Source: Lagierella massiliensis (GTDB lineage: Bacteria > Bacillota > Clostridia > Tissierellales > Peptoniphilaceae). From it: a DNA stretch of 64,000 nt. Each line of letters opens with the position of its first letter. The stretch's first letter is position 1. Made by a program: the position numbers and the translations under genes. The DNA is taken from assembly GCF_001407835.1 (NCBI RefSeq), contig NZ_CYUO01000004.1, positions 14,739-78,738 of the forward strand. Direction: 5' to 3'. The notes below the pieces were generated by a model. It saw only the letters and a program-made list of their open reading frames with translations. It had not been told where the DNA came from and did no database searches. Positions 51,427 to 62,479 of the stretch are shown in pieces.

Positions 51427-52195
51427 GTATGCCATCCTTTTCAAATTCTTCTCTAAATTTTTCCAAAGCTTTTTTTTCAATTCTGGAAACAGACATTTGA
51501 CTTATGTTTAATGAATTTGCTATGGAAATTTGAGTTCTCTTTTCAAAGTATCTCTCTATAATAACCTTCTTTTCAAGTTCATTAAGTTTTTCCATAACTC
51601 TGTCTATCAAGTCTTTTAATTCAACTTTTTCATAGTCTTCGTCTAAAACTCCGATAAGTTCCTGAATATTTACTTCCTTATCATCATTTTGTGAATCATA
51701 GGTAATTTCAAGTGATGAAGGTGCATAAACTTTACTACCTTCTATAGCTTCTATGACTTCTTCTTCTGTAACCTCCAGATAATCTGCAATATCACCAATT
51801 GTAGGAGTTTTTTGAAGATGTTGAGAAAGTTGTGTCTTTGCTGTATTAACCTTTTTTGACATCTCTTGAATTCTTCTTGGAACTCTAATTACCCAACCTT
51901 TGTCTCTAAAATATTTTTTTATTTCTCCAACTATAGTAGGGGTAACATAACTTGAAAATTCAAATCCTCGAGATACATCAAATCTATCTATAGCCATAAT
52001 GAGCCCAAGGCTTGCAACTTGAAATAAATCATCGTACTCTATTCCTCTATTGGCATATTTCTTCGCAAGGATTTCAGCAATATAAATATGTCTTTCAATG
52101 AGTTCTGTCCTTATGGCCATATCTTTATTTTTATCATATTCTTCAAAAAGCTCTTTTGTATCAATATTTTTAAGTTCTTTTTTATCTCTGGTCAT
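51413..52195 (-). CDS. SigB/SigF-type alternative sigma factor
   Basis: A 260-residue group 3 sigma factor. Region 2 is clear (GIEYDDLFQVASLGLIMAID, FSSYVTPTIVGEIKKYFRDKGW), followed by VRVPRRIQEM-like region 3 and a region 4 helix-turn-helix (QISIANSLNISQMSVSRIEKKALEKF). This is the sigma class controlled by partner switching. The anti-sigma gene lies 5 bases upstream. Target promoters are unknown. The organism type does not usually sporulate, so a stress or envelope role is more likely than sporulation. Confidence 0.93.
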   Translation of the reverse strand: MTRDKKELKNIDTKELFEEYDKNKDMAIRTELIERHIYIAEILAKKYANRGIEYDDLFQVASLGLIMAIDRFDVSRGFEFSSYVTPTIVGEIKKYFRDKGWVIRVPRRIQEMSKKVNTAKTQLSQHLQKTPTIGDIADYLEVTEEEVIEAIEGSKVYAPSSLEITYDSQNDDKEVNIQELIGVLDEDYEKVELKDLIDRVMEKLNELEKKVIIERYFEKRTQISIANSLNISQMSVSRIEKKALEKFREEFEKDGIHDKK

Positions 52196-52200
52196 AGTTT

Positions 52201-52548
52201 TTAGTCCTTAAGCTTTTTACTAAGTTTAATTAATCCTTCCTCTATTTCAACTTCATCCATAAGAGTTTCTAAGATAATTCTTGCAAATTTATTTGGTTCT
52301 TCTGTTTTATTCTTATCTGGATTTATAGCTATAACTTCAATGTCCAGTTTGTTTTCTGATGAAAAGAACACAATCTTTACTTGTTCTGCACTTCCAAGCA
52401 AAAGATTTAAAGCTTCATTTAGAGAAACTTTAATATCTTCTACTTCTTCAATATTAAATCCAACTTTATTGGCAATAAATGACACATTAAGTCTTGCAAG
52501 TGCAAAATTCTCTGGCGTGTATTCAAAGGATAAATAATATTTTTTCAT
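52201..52548 (-). CDS. RsbW/SpoIIAB-like anti-sigma factor with degenerate ATP site
   Basis: A 115-residue GHKL-fold protein. EDIKVSLNEALN aligns with the N-box helix of RsbW (EDLKIAVSEACTN), and ILETLMDEVEIE with the last helix and strand. The usual Mg-binding Asn is displaced, the G1 box (D-x-G) is replaced by INPDKN, and the glycine-rich G2 box is absent. It is also shorter than RsbW (about 160). Sigma binding may remain while kinase activity is doubtful. It lies between the STAS and sigma genes with gaps of 3-5 bases. Confidence 0.82.
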   Translation of the reverse strand: MKKYYLSFEYTPENFALARLNVSFIANKVGFNIEEVEDIKVSLNEALNLLLGSAEQVKIVFFSSENKLDIEVIAINPDKNKTEEPNKFARIILETLMDEVEIEEGLIKLSKKLKD

Positions 52549-52551
52549 ATT

Positions 52552-52860
52552 CTACTCCTTAATATTGAAGAGCTTATTTAATTCAGTTATCTCGAATATT
52601 TGTTTTACATTAGGTTTTATTTCTTCAATACTTATATTTTTATCTTGCTCTTTAATTGTATTATAAATACTTATCAAACTTCCAAGACCAGTGGAGTCAA
52701 TAAAATTTAACTTTTTAGCATTTATAAGTATATCTTTTGAAGATGATACTTTTTTTAATACAGCTTCCTTAAATTCATCACTTGAATAGGCATCTAAATC
52801 TCCATCTAAGGAAATTTTAATTAGATCTTTTTCTTCATTAATATCATAATTTAAACCCAT
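52552..52860 (-). CDS. STAS-domain anti-anti-sigma factor (RsbV-like)
   Basis: A 102-residue STAS protein. LDGDLDAYSSDEFKEAV and ILINAKKLNFIDSTGLGSLISIY match RsbV/SpoIIAA, including the phosphorylatable Ser in DSTGLG. Unphosphorylated protein would bind the anti-sigma factor and free the sigma factor. It begins 12 bases after the gyrA stop, with RBS AGGAGG in that gap. Confidence 0.92.
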   Translation of the reverse strand: MGLNYDINEEKDLIKISLDGDLDAYSSDEFKEAVLKKVSSSKDILINAKKLNFIDSTGLGSLISIYNTIKEQDKNISIEEIKPNVKQIFEITELNKLFNIKE

Positions 52861-52872
52861 ATGAACCTCCTA

Positions 52873-55305
52873 TTATTCGATATCTTCTATATATTTTGCG
52901 ACAGCTACAATCTTATCGCCTTCATCACTTACTTCTCTAATTTTAACTCCCATAGTATCTCTGCCCTTTGTTGAAACTTGTCTAACCTTAAGTCTGATAA
53001 CATCTCCCTTGGCAGACATAAGGATTATTTCGTCATCAATTTTTACAAGCTTTGCTGATATGATATCTGAAGTTCTCTTTGAAATCTTGTAGGTTATAAC
53101 TCCCTTTCCACCACGATTTTGAACTTTATACTTATCAACTAAAGTCTTTTTACCATATCCATTTTCTGAAACAATTAATAGATATTCATTATCTTTTACA
53201 ATGTCCATAGCAACAGCTTCATCATCTTTATTTAGAGTAATTCCCTTAACACCTTGAGCTGCTCTTCCAATTGCTCTTATATTTTTTACTTTAAATCTAA
53301 TACATTGTCCCTTCTTAGTTACAATCATAGCTTCTTCGTCTTTTCCAATTGACCTTACTGAAATAAGTTCGTCATTATCTCTTAAAACTATAGCTATAAG
53401 TCCTGATTTTCTAAGATTTTTGAACAAATTAATCTTTGTCTTTTTAATAAGACCAGATCTTGTTGCCATTAATAGATAGTGATCATCTTCATCTTCATTA
53501 AATGGTATTGCAGCTTGTACAATTTCTCCCTTTGAAATTTGAATTAGATTTACAAGAGCCTGTCCTCTTGCCTGTCTACTTCCCTCAGGAATTTCATAAG
53601 CCTTAAGAGTGTATACTCTACCTTTATTTGTAAAGAATGCTATCGTACTGTGGGTTGATGTTACAAATAGTGAGTCTACATAATCTCCGTCTTTTAGGTT
53701 AAGTCCCACTACTCCCTTTCCACCACGATTTTGAACTTTATATGAGCTTGCAGGAATTCTCTTTACGTAACCGTGCTTTGTTACTGTTATAAGAACATCT
53801 TCTTCTTCAATAAGCTCTTCTATATCTATCTCATTGTAATTAGGTTTTATTTTTGTTCTTCTCTTGTCACCAAACTTTTCTTTTATCTCTATTAATTCAT
53901 TCTTAATTATATCAAGAAGTAATCTCCTATTTGCAAGTATTTCTTCAAGTCTTGCAATTTCTTTTATTAAATCTTCATATTCAGTTTTAAGTTTTTCTCT
54001 TTCCAAGCCTTGTAGTCTTCTAAGTCTCATATCAAGAATGGACTGAGCTTGTACTTCAGAAAATCCAAATCTTTCCATAAGTCTTTCCAGTGCATCTGAA
54101 TAGGACTCTCTTATTATCTTTATAATTTCGTCAATATTGTCTATTGCTTTTAAAAGTCCTTCTACAATATGGGCTCTGTCCTTTGCCTTTTTAAGATCGA
54201 ACTCTGTTCTTCTTGTAATTACTTCTTCTTGATGTTCTACATAGTACTTAATGAGTTCTTTTAAATTTAATATTTTTGGAACTCCATTTACAAGTGCAAG
54301 GTTTATTATACCGAATGTAATTTGCATTTGACTATATTTATATAGATTATTAAGAACTATTTGAGCATTTGCATCCCTCTTTAATTCAACTACAATTCTA
54401 AGTCCTTTTCTATCTGATTCGTCTCTTAAATCTGAAATGCCCTCTATTCTCTTATCCTTTACAAGTTCTGCAATCTTCATTATCAAATTGGACTTATTTA
54501 CTTGATATGGGATTTCTGTAATTACAATTCTTTCTCTCTTGTGGTGTTCTTCTATCTTAGCAACTGCCCTTAGAATAATCTTTCCTCTACCTGTGTTATA
54601 TGCATCAATAATTCCCTGCTTTCCCATAATATTTGCACCTGTTGGAAAGTCAGGTCCCTTAATATGTTCTCTTAATTCATCTATTGTAATATCTCTGTTG
54701 TCAATGTATGAAACTATACCATCTATAACTTCACCTAAGTTATGAGGAGCCATATTTGTAGCCATACCTACTGCAATACCAGATGATCCATTTACAATTA
54801 AATTTGGAAATCTTGATGGAAGCACTACTGGTTCAAGTTCTCTACCATCGTAGTTCTCTTGAAAATCTACAGTTTCTTTATTTATATCTCTAAGCATTTC
54901 AAGACAAAGCTTATTCATTCTAAGCTCTGTATACCTTGGAGCTGCGGCTCCATCACCATCAATCGATCCAAAGTTACCTTGACCTTGTACAAGTGGATAT
55001 CTCATATTGAAGTCTTGTGCAAGTCTTACTACAGCGTCATAGATTGCTGAGTCGCCATGGGGGTGAAACTTACCCATTACATCCCCAACAAGTCTTGCAG
55101 ACTTTGTAAATCCTCTATCTGGGAACATACTTTGCTGTTGCATAGAATATATTATTCTTCTATGAACTGGCTTAAGTCCATCTCTAACATCTGGTAAAGC
55201 TCTTGAAACTATAACACTCATTGAATAATCCAAGTAGGACTTTTTCATTTCTTTATCTATATCAACATCTATAATATTGTCATGACCTTTTATTAATTCA
55301 CTCAC
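52873..55305 (-). CDS. gyrA: DNA gyrase subunit A
   Basis: An 810-residue breakage-and-rejoining subunit. The active Tyr is in APRYTELRM (near 123) and the quinolone region HPHGDSAIYDAVVRLAQ is near 80. The C-terminal half has six beta-pinwheel repeats, including the GyrA box QNRGGKGV (seen twice). Length is normal. It follows gyrB after 11 bases. Confidence 0.98.
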   Translation of the reverse strand: MSELIKGHDNIIDVDIDKEMKKSYLDYSMSVIVSRALPDVRDGLKPVHRRIIYSMQQQSMFPDRGFTKSARLVGDVMGKFHPHGDSAIYDAVVRLAQDFNMRYPLVQGQGNFGSIDGDGAAAPRYTELRMNKLCLEMLRDINKETVDFQENYDGRELEPVVLPSRFPNLIVNGSSGIAVGMATNMAPHNLGEVIDGIVSYIDNRDITIDELREHIKGPDFPTGANIMGKQGIIDAYNTGRGKIILRAVAKIEEHHKRERIVITEIPYQVNKSNLIMKIAELVKDKRIEGISDLRDESDRKGLRIVVELKRDANAQIVLNNLYKYSQMQITFGIINLALVNGVPKILNLKELIKYYVEHQEEVITRRTEFDLKKAKDRAHIVEGLLKAIDNIDEIIKIIRESYSDALERLMERFGFSEVQAQSILDMRLRRLQGLEREKLKTEYEDLIKEIARLEEILANRRLLLDIIKNELIEIKEKFGDKRRTKIKPNYNEIDIEELIEEEDVLITVTKHGYVKRIPASSYKVQNRGGKGVVGLNLKDGDYVDSLFVTSTHSTIAFFTNKGRVYTLKAYEIPEGSRQARGQALVNLIQISKGEIVQAAIPFNEDEDDHYLLMATRSGLIKKTKINLFKNLRKSGLIAIVLRDNDELISVRSIGKDEEAMIVTKKGQCIRFKVKNIRAIGRAAQGVKGITLNKDDEAVAMDIVKDNEYLLIVSENGYGKKTLVDKYKVQNRGGKGVITYKISKRTSDIISAKLVKIDDEIILMSAKGDVIRLKVRQVSTKGRDTMGVKIREVSDEGDKIVAVAKYIEDIE

Positions 55306-55316
55306 TTTACCACCTC

Positions 55317-57233
<1,917 letters not shown>

Positions 57234-57245
57234 TTATCCTTTCAT

Positions 57246-58361
57246 CTATCTATATTTCTTTACTTTAAGTTCATTATTATCCAGTTCAAAAATTCTATAC
57301 TCTCCATTATAGTCATCTATAAAAGATTCTGATGTTGCAGTTATTATACTTTGATAACCTTTAATTTCATTTAAAATAAAATTTGTCCTGTCCTTATCAA
57401 GTTCTGAAAAAACATCATCAAGGAGTATAACAGGGCTTGTTTCTTTTATTTCATAAAATATCTTAAGTTGAGATAGTTTTAAAGTCAGTATAAGCGTTCT
57501 CTGCTGCCCTTGTGATAAAAATATTTTTGAATCAAGATTATTTACAAATATTTTTATATCATCTCTATGTGGCCCCACTGAACTAAATCCTCTATATAGA
57601 TCTTTTTCAAGAGAATTCATCATTTCTTCATAGAGCATTTCAAAATTTTTTTCAGTATCTTTATAACAATCCTCATACTTTCCATTGTAAAAAATACAAA
57701 AATCTTCACTTTCATCAGTTAGTCTTTTATGAATATTTTTTGCAACTTCTTCAATAATCCTGATATATTTCGATCTGATTTTTAATATCTTTGCACCTTC
57801 TTCAGCCATCTGCTTAGTTGATGCTATAATCTGTTCCTTAAAGTATTTTTCTTTATTCTTGTTTTTGAGAATATAATTTCTTTGATTTAAAATGTTATTA
57901 TATTTTATTAAAATAAGGTTGAATCCTGGAATAATTCCACAAATTACATCATCTATGAAGTTACGTCTATATGATTTAGTTTCCTTTATTATTTTTATAT
58001 CTTCTGGTGTAAAAGTTACTATATCAAAAAAAGTTCGTAACTCCTGCATTGTATCTATTTTATTTTCATTTATTCTTATAACTTTTTGTCCGTTTTTAGA
58101 GATTTTTACTTCTATTTTTTCCTCAAGTCCATCTGACTCTGTATCAGTTCTTATATAACTTTCAACTTTGTCAAACTTTATTAAATTCTCCTGACTTACC
58201 GACTTAAAGGACTTTCCTTTTGAACTAAAATATACACCTTCAAGAATATTTGTCTTACCAACTGCATTCGGACCAGTTATAATATTTATTTTGTCTAAAA
58301 ATTTGATATTCAAATTATCGAAATTTCTAAAATTTAAAAGATAACAGTTATTTATCTTCAA
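57246..58361 (-). CDS. recF: DNA replication/repair protein RecF
   Basis: A 371-residue SMC-like ATPase that helps load RecA at gaps. Walker A is GPNAVGKTN, the signature is FLSQGQQRTLIL and Walker B is VILLDDVFSELD. The TTG at 58361 has AGGTGA 5 bases upstream and gives the usual N-terminus (MKINNCYLLNFRNF). An in-frame GTG at 58370 directly touches the yaaA stop. Confidence 0.95.
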   Translation of the reverse strand: MKINNCYLLNFRNFDNLNIKFLDKINIITGPNAVGKTNILEGVYFSSKGKSFKSVSQENLIKFDKVESYIRTDTESDGLEEKIEVKISKNGQKVIRINENKIDTMQELRTFFDIVTFTPEDIKIIKETKSYRRNFIDDVICGIIPGFNLILIKYNNILNQRNYILKNKNKEKYFKEQIIASTKQMAEEGAKILKIRSKYIRIIEEVAKNIHKRLTDESEDFCIFYNGKYEDCYKDTEKNFEMLYEEMMNSLEKDLYRGFSSVGPHRDDIKIFVNNLDSKIFLSQGQQRTLILTLKLSQLKIFYEIKETSPVILLDDVFSELDKDRTNFILNEIKGYQSIITATSESFIDDYNGEYRIFELDNNELKVKKYR

Positions 58362-58370
58362 AACTTTCAC

Positions 58371-58580
58371 CTATTTTATAATATAAACATCTTTTTCATA
58401 TTGAACTTTGTCGCCTGGTCTAAGTTTCTTTCCTCGTCTTGTCTCAACTTCTCCATTTACATAGACTTCTCCATTTTGTATGATTTCTTTTGCAATACCA
58501 CCTGAAGAAACTATATTTACGTATTTTAATAATTGTTCAAGTTTAATAAACTCTGTTTCTATTTTAATTTCTTCCATCAT
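58371..58580 (-). CDS. yaaA: S4-domain RNA-binding protein YaaA
   Basis: A 69-residue S4 domain: [47 protein letters not shown]-like pattern typical of the small protein encoded between dnaN and recF in Firmicutes. It probably binds rRNA. It overlaps the dnaN stop by 4 bases. Confidence 0.95.
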   Translation of the reverse strand: MMEEIKIETEFIKLEQLLKYVNIVSSGGIAKEIIQNGEVYVNGEVETRRGKKLRPGDKVQYEKDVYIIK

Positions 58581-59677
58581 TGTCTCCCCAATCTAACTGG
58601 TAGTACCAGGTAAAGATATTCATTTTCTTCATCTACAGGATTTATAATACAAGGCTTTAAGCTATCAGTTAAATTAAGTGTGCATTCTTCTGAATCTATT
58701 ACCTTTAATCCATCAAGTAGATATTTAGCATTAAATGCTATATCTAAATCATTTCCATCTTTTTCGCAATATATGTTTTCTGACACATTTCCATACTCAG
58801 AATTTGATGTAATGTGAATATTGTTTTCAGTTATTGATATTTTAACAAGATTTGCCTTTTCTTCTCGTGCTAAAAGAGATGCTCTTTCAAGAGCGTCTTG
58901 AAAATCCCTTTTTATTACATTTACTTTACAAGTTGAAGGTGAAAATATTATTCCTTTATAATCAAAAAAGTTTTTATCTAAAAGCCTTGAATAAATTAAA
59001 GTATCACCCAAATCAAACACAATATTGTTTTTCACAAAACTAAGTGTGATATCACCTTCTTCTGGCATTATTTTATTAAGTTCGTTTAATGATCTTGATG
59101 GAACTATTTCCTTGATATCTTCATGAATTTCACTATCATATCTCATAAGAGCTATTCTAAAACCATCAAGGGCAACAAAATTCAAATAATTTTCTTCCAC
59201 TTCTATCATCACACCTGTTAAAGAAGGTCTTGACTCGTCTATAGAAGCTGCGAACACTGTATTTCTTATTGCTTTTTTCATGACTTCTACAGGTATTTCT
59301 ATCTTTTTTTCTATATCTATATTAGGAAGTGGTGGATAATCATAAGAATCAAATCCTATTAGATTGAATTCAGAATTTGCACAACGGATTTGTATATTTT
59401 CACCTGTAATATTAAATTTTATGGTAGAATCAGGTAACTTTCTTACTATATTACCTATCATTGCTGAATTTATAACTATTTTTCCCTCTTCTTCAACCAT
59501 GCAATCTGTTGAAGTCTTTATTCCAAGTTCCAAATCTGTCGATTTTAATGTAAGTTTATTATCTTCTACTTCAAAAAGAATTCCTTCTAATATAGGAAGA
59601 GTTGTTCTTGAAGAAATTGCTTTTTGAGCAATGTTTATATGTTTTAATAATTCTCTTTTTTCTATTTCGAATTTCAT
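58577..59677 (-). CDS. dnaN: DNA polymerase III beta clamp
   Basis: A 366-residue sliding clamp in three similar domains, from [22 protein letters not shown] at the start to the closing YLVLPVRLG, both typical. It encircles DNA and tethers the polymerase. RBS TTAGGAGA precedes the ATG. The origin region lies directly upstream. Confidence 0.97.
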   Translation of the reverse strand: MKFEIEKRELLKHINIAQKAISSRTTLPILEGILFEVEDNKLTLKSTDLELGIKTSTDCMVEEEGKIVINSAMIGNIVRKLPDSTIKFNITGENIQIRCANSEFNLIGFDSYDYPPLPNIDIEKKIEIPVEVMKKAIRNTVFAASIDESRPSLTGVMIEVEENYLNFVALDGFRIALMRYDSEIHEDIKEIVPSRSLNELNKIMPEEGDITLSFVKNNIVFDLGDTLIYSRLLDKNFFDYKGIIFSPSTCKVNVIKRDFQDALERASLLAREEKANLVKISITENNIHITSNSEYGNVSENIYCEKDGNDLDIAFNAKYLLDGLKVIDSEECTLNLTDSLKPCIINPVDEENEYLYLVLPVRLGRQ

Positions 59678-59692
59678 TTTTTTCTCCTAATA

Positions 59693-59746
59693 AAAATAAT
59701 AATAAGTTAGTAGTAGTCGTAGTAGTACTGTTTATTATGTGGATAA
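59693..59746 (-). other. Basal unwinding system: DnaA box plus DnaA-trio-like tract
   Basis: Read in the dnaA-to-dnaN direction, a perfect DnaA box TTATCCACA (59746-59738) is followed after about 10 bases by a run of TAC/GAC triplets (59727-59707; plus strand TAGTAGTAG...TAGTAGTA), then TTATTATTATT. This copies the order of the Bacillus subtilis unwinding element, where DnaA-trios (TACTATTACTTC...) guide DnaA onto single strands. Confidence 0.75.
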
Positions 59747-59913
59747 GTATAATTCTTTTGATATTACATAGGTAAATCATCTGAATATCTCTGTGAATAA
59801 TTTCTGTATAAATTCAAAGTTATAAACATTATCCACATAAAAAAAGTAAAATTTTAAATTTTAACTTTATCAACATTTTATCCACAGTGTTATCAACAAG
59901 AAATTGTGGATTA
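59738..59913. other. oriC: Origin region, dnaA-dnaN side: DnaA box cluster
   Basis: Seven boxes or near-boxes in 176 bases: TTATCCACA at 59738-59746 (minus), 59829-59837 and 59878-59886; TTATTCACA at 59792-59800 (minus); TTATCAACA at 59867-59875 and 59890-59898; TAATCCACA at 59905-59913 (minus). The sequence between them is very AT-rich. Confidence 0.88.
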
Positions 59914-61299
59914 CTCTCCTTTTATAATTTCAATTAAATTATTTATATCTTCAGCTAAGTAAGGATCATTAGTAATATCTGTAGTTATCTTATCAACACC
60001 ATGCATAATTGTTGAGTGATCTCGGTTAAAAGAATCTCCAATAATAACAAGTGAAAGATCTGTAAGTTGTCTACATAAATACATTGCAATTTGTCTTGGG
60101 TATGCAATTTGTCTTGCTCTATTTTTTGATGACATATCTTTTAATTCAAGATTATATTTTTCGCAAACTGCTTTTTGAATAGACTCTAATGTTATAGGTT
60201 CTTTTTCACTTTCTTCTATAACTTTTTTTAAAGCAAATTTGGCATGGTCTAAATCAATATTTCCATTTAAAAGCTGTGAATGAGCAAGTACTGTCATAAG
60301 TGCTCCTTCAAGCTCTCTTATATTTGATTTTATATTCATGGCGATGTATTCTAATATATCATCCGATACATATGAATGTTCTGTTTTTAATTTAGCTTTA
60401 AGTATTGCAACTCTTGTTTCATAATCGGGCATTTGAATATCTGCCATAAGTCCCCATTCAAATCGTGAGACCAGTCTCTCCTCTAAGGTTTCTATCTCTT
60501 TTGGAGGTTTATCAGAAGATAGAATTATTTGTTTGTTTTGGGCATATAAATCGTTAAATGTGTGGAAAAACTCAAGCTGTGTTCCTACTTTTCCTGCAAT
60601 AAATTGAATGTCATCAATTAGAAGTACATCTATATTTCTATACTTATTTCTAAATTGGCTGTTTTTCTTACTTGATTTGTCACCTATTGAAGATATAAGT
60701 TCATTTGTAAATTTTTCACTACTTATATACATAACTTTAAGTTCTGGATTGTTATCCATTATTTCATGAGCAAGAGCTTGCATTAAGTGAGTCTTTCCAA
60801 GTCCTGGTCCTCCATAAATAAATAATGGATTATAAGCGGTTGCAGGATTTTTTGCAACTGCCATTGCTGCAGACAGGGCAAATTCATTAGATTTACCTTT
60901 TACAAATGATTCAAATGTATATTTCGGATTTAGCATCTGCTCTATTTTTAATTTTTCAATATCTTCTTTAGTAGTGCTTACTTCTTGTTTATTGTCATAA
61001 AAATATTGTTGTCCTCCAGGTTGCACCTTTACTTGGTATTGTTTGTAGTTGGAATCAGTAGGAAGTACAATTTTTATTGAGGCTTCACTTTTTAATATAA
61101 AACTAAGTATCTCTACAATATCATTCAAGTATCTTTTTTCAATCATCTTTTTTGTAAAACCATTTGGAGCAGATAGTATAAGCTCTGAAGAGGTTAATTT
61201 TATAGGTTTTAATGCCATTATCCAAGTTTCAAAGACAACAGTATCCATATTAACTTCAAGAACAGATAGTAATTCAGACCATAAAGTATTAAGATCCAT
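59911..61299 (-). CDS. dnaA: Chromosomal replication initiator DnaA
   Basis: A 462-residue AAA+ initiator. Domain I is at 1-85, Walker A GGPGLGKTHL near 165, Walker B VLLIDDIQFIAGK near 226, sensor and Arg-finger region ERLVSRFEWGL, and the domain IV DNA-binding motif RDHSTIMHGVDKI near 428. It binds the surrounding DnaA boxes and opens the origin. RBS GGAGGTG precedes the ATG. Confidence 0.98.
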   Translation of the reverse strand: MDLNTLWSELLSVLEVNMDTVVFETWIMALKPIKLTSSELILSAPNGFTKKMIEKRYLNDIVEILSFILKSEASIKIVLPTDSNYKQYQVKVQPGGQQYFYDNKQEVSTTKEDIEKLKIEQMLNPKYTFESFVKGKSNEFALSAAMAVAKNPATAYNPLFIYGGPGLGKTHLMQALAHEIMDNNPELKVMYISSEKFTNELISSIGDKSSKKNSQFRNKYRNIDVLLIDDIQFIAGKVGTQLEFFHTFNDLYAQNKQIILSSDKPPKEIETLEERLVSRFEWGLMADIQMPDYETRVAILKAKLKTEHSYVSDDILEYIAMNIKSNIRELEGALMTVLAHSQLLNGNIDLDHAKFALKKVIEESEKEPITLESIQKAVCEKYNLELKDMSSKNRARQIAYPRQIAMYLCRQLTDLSLVIIGDSFNRDHSTIMHGVDKITTDITNDPYLAEDINNLIEIIKGE

Positions 61300-61323
61300 A
61301 ATTCACCTCCGTTATTAACATAA

Positions 61324-61625
61324 TAATCCACAATATTATGATATGTTTTTATTGTAATGTACAACTTATATCAAGTTATCAACAAAAATATAAAGTTATC
61401 CACATTTTTTTGAAAAAATCTAAAAATACTTAAAAAAAAGAGAGAATAAGCCATTTCAATCGTACAAATTCCCTTTCAAATGTGGGGTTATCCACAAAAG
61501 TTTTTTAAAATTGTGAATTAAAATTATTTTTTTCTGCTAATATTATACCAAATAGAAGTATTTACTTCAAATTAAAAACTGTTCTTAACACATTGATTTT
61601 TCAATGGAAATTTCATTTATCCACA
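61324..61625. other. oriC: Origin region, dnaA-rpmH side: DnaA box cluster
   Basis: TAATCCACA (61324-61332), TTATCAACA (61376-61384), TTATCCACA at 61396-61404, 61488-61496 and 61617-61625, and TAATTCACA (61512-61520, minus). Boxes also flank the dnaA promoter, so DnaA probably controls its own gene. This accounts for most of the 450-base gap between dnaA and rpmH. Confidence 0.85.
61542..61570 (-). promoter_or_regulatory. dnaA promoter
   Basis: Minus strand TTGAAG (61570-61565), 17 bases, TATAAT (61547-61542), with TG one base before the -10. The leader is about 235 bases and contains four or five DnaA boxes. Confidence 0.75.
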
Positions 61626-61683
61626 ATGATTTTCATAAAAATTAAAATTTCATAAAAAATTCTGATTTTTTTTAATGATTTTC

Positions 61684-61712
61684 TTGACAGTTTCTCGTCT
61701 CGTTTATATAAT
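61684..61712 (+). promoter_or_regulatory. rpmH operon promoter
   Basis: Perfect TTGACA (61684-61689), 17 bases, perfect TATAAT (61707-61712). It should drive rpmH-rnpA-yidD-yidC-jag. Confidence 0.92.
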
Positions 61713-61751
61713 CATCATAGTGTTTTGTATTATTTTACGGAGGTGAAAAAG

Positions 61752-61886
61752 TTGAAGAGAACATATCAACCAAATAGAAGAAAAAGAAGTAAAGATCATG
61801 GATTTAGAAAAAGAATGTCTACTAAAGGTGGAAGAAGAGTTTTAGCAAGAAGAAGAAAAAGAGGTAGAAAAGTTATTTCAGCTTAG
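61752..61886 (+). CDS. rpmH: 50S ribosomal protein L34
   Basis: A 44-residue basic protein, too short for most gene finders. MKRTYQPN at the start, [19 protein letters not shown] in the middle and a C-terminal Ser-Ala match L34. It starts at TTG 61752, with GGAGG (61739-61743) 8 bases upstream. An in-frame GTG three codons earlier overlaps the RBS. Confidence 0.96.
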   Translation: MKRTYQPNRRKRSKDHGFRKRMSTKGGRRVLARRRKRGRKVISA

Positions 61887-61914
61887 GCCATTTTTATGGT
61901 CTTTTAATTTATTT

Positions 61915-62253
61915 ATGGAAAAAGATAAAAGATTGAGAAGTAATAGAGATTTTAGAAATGTTTACAAAAAAGGAGAAGGCTATTTCAATAGGAACTTCAC
62001 TTTTGTTGTAAAAAAGAATAATTTACCTGGATCTCGTGTTGGTTTCTCTATTACTAAAAAATTTGGAAATGCCGTTACAAGAAATAAAATAAAAAGAAGA
62101 CTTAAAGAGATTTTCAGGTTAAACTTTGACTCGTTGATTCAAGGCTACGATATTGTAGTAATACCAAAACAAAACACTAAAGAGTTAAGTTATGAAGAAC
62201 TTGAAAAATCATGTATGCATCTTATAAGAAAAATATCGAAAAGAGTGAAGTAA
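61915..62253 (+). CDS. rnpA: Ribonuclease P protein component
   Basis: A 112-residue basic protein that helps the RNase P RNA mature tRNA 5' ends. It has LRSNRDFRNVYKKGE at the start, NFTFVVKKN, and the family signature GNAVTRNKIKRRLKEIFR (RNR motif). It overlaps yidD by one base. Confidence 0.96.
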   Translation: MEKDKRLRSNRDFRNVYKKGEGYFNRNFTFVVKKNNLPGSRVGFSITKKFGNAVTRNKIKRRLKEIFRLNFDSLIQGYDIVVIPKQNTKELSYEELEKSCMHLIRKISKRVK

Positions 62254-62465
62254 TGAGATATATACCAATATTCATAATAAGATTATATCAAATATTTATT
62301 TCCCCATACCTTGGGCAAAATAAATGTAAATATTATCCGACATGTTCCGAATATGCTATTCAGGCATATAAAAAATATGGTGTATTTAAAGGAACTTTAC
62401 TCGCTTTGTGGAGAATTTTGAGATGTAATCCTTTTAGCAAGGGCGGCTATGATCCATTAAAATAA
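62253..62465 (+). CDS. yidD: Membrane insertion efficiency factor YidD
   Basis: A 70-residue protein with an amphipathic N-terminus (IPIFIIRLYQIFISPYLG) and the conserved Cys-containing CKYYPTCSEYAIQAYKKYG and RCNPFSKGGYDP segments. It acts at the inner membrane face in YidC-dependent insertion. The ATG at 62253 shares a base with the rnpA stop (TAATG). Confidence 0.95.
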   Translation: MRYIPIFIIRLYQIFISPYLGQNKCKYYPTCSEYAIQAYKKYGVFKGTLLALWRILRCNPFSKGGYDPLK

Positions 62466-62479
62466 GATTAGGAGAGTAT

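Noticed and set aside
51413-52195. Sporulation sigma factor SigF operon
   Set aside because: The V-W-sigma order is the same as spoIIA, but the anti-sigma is degenerate, the location after gyrA is different, and no sporulation gene is in the window. A stress or envelope sigma factor is the safer call.
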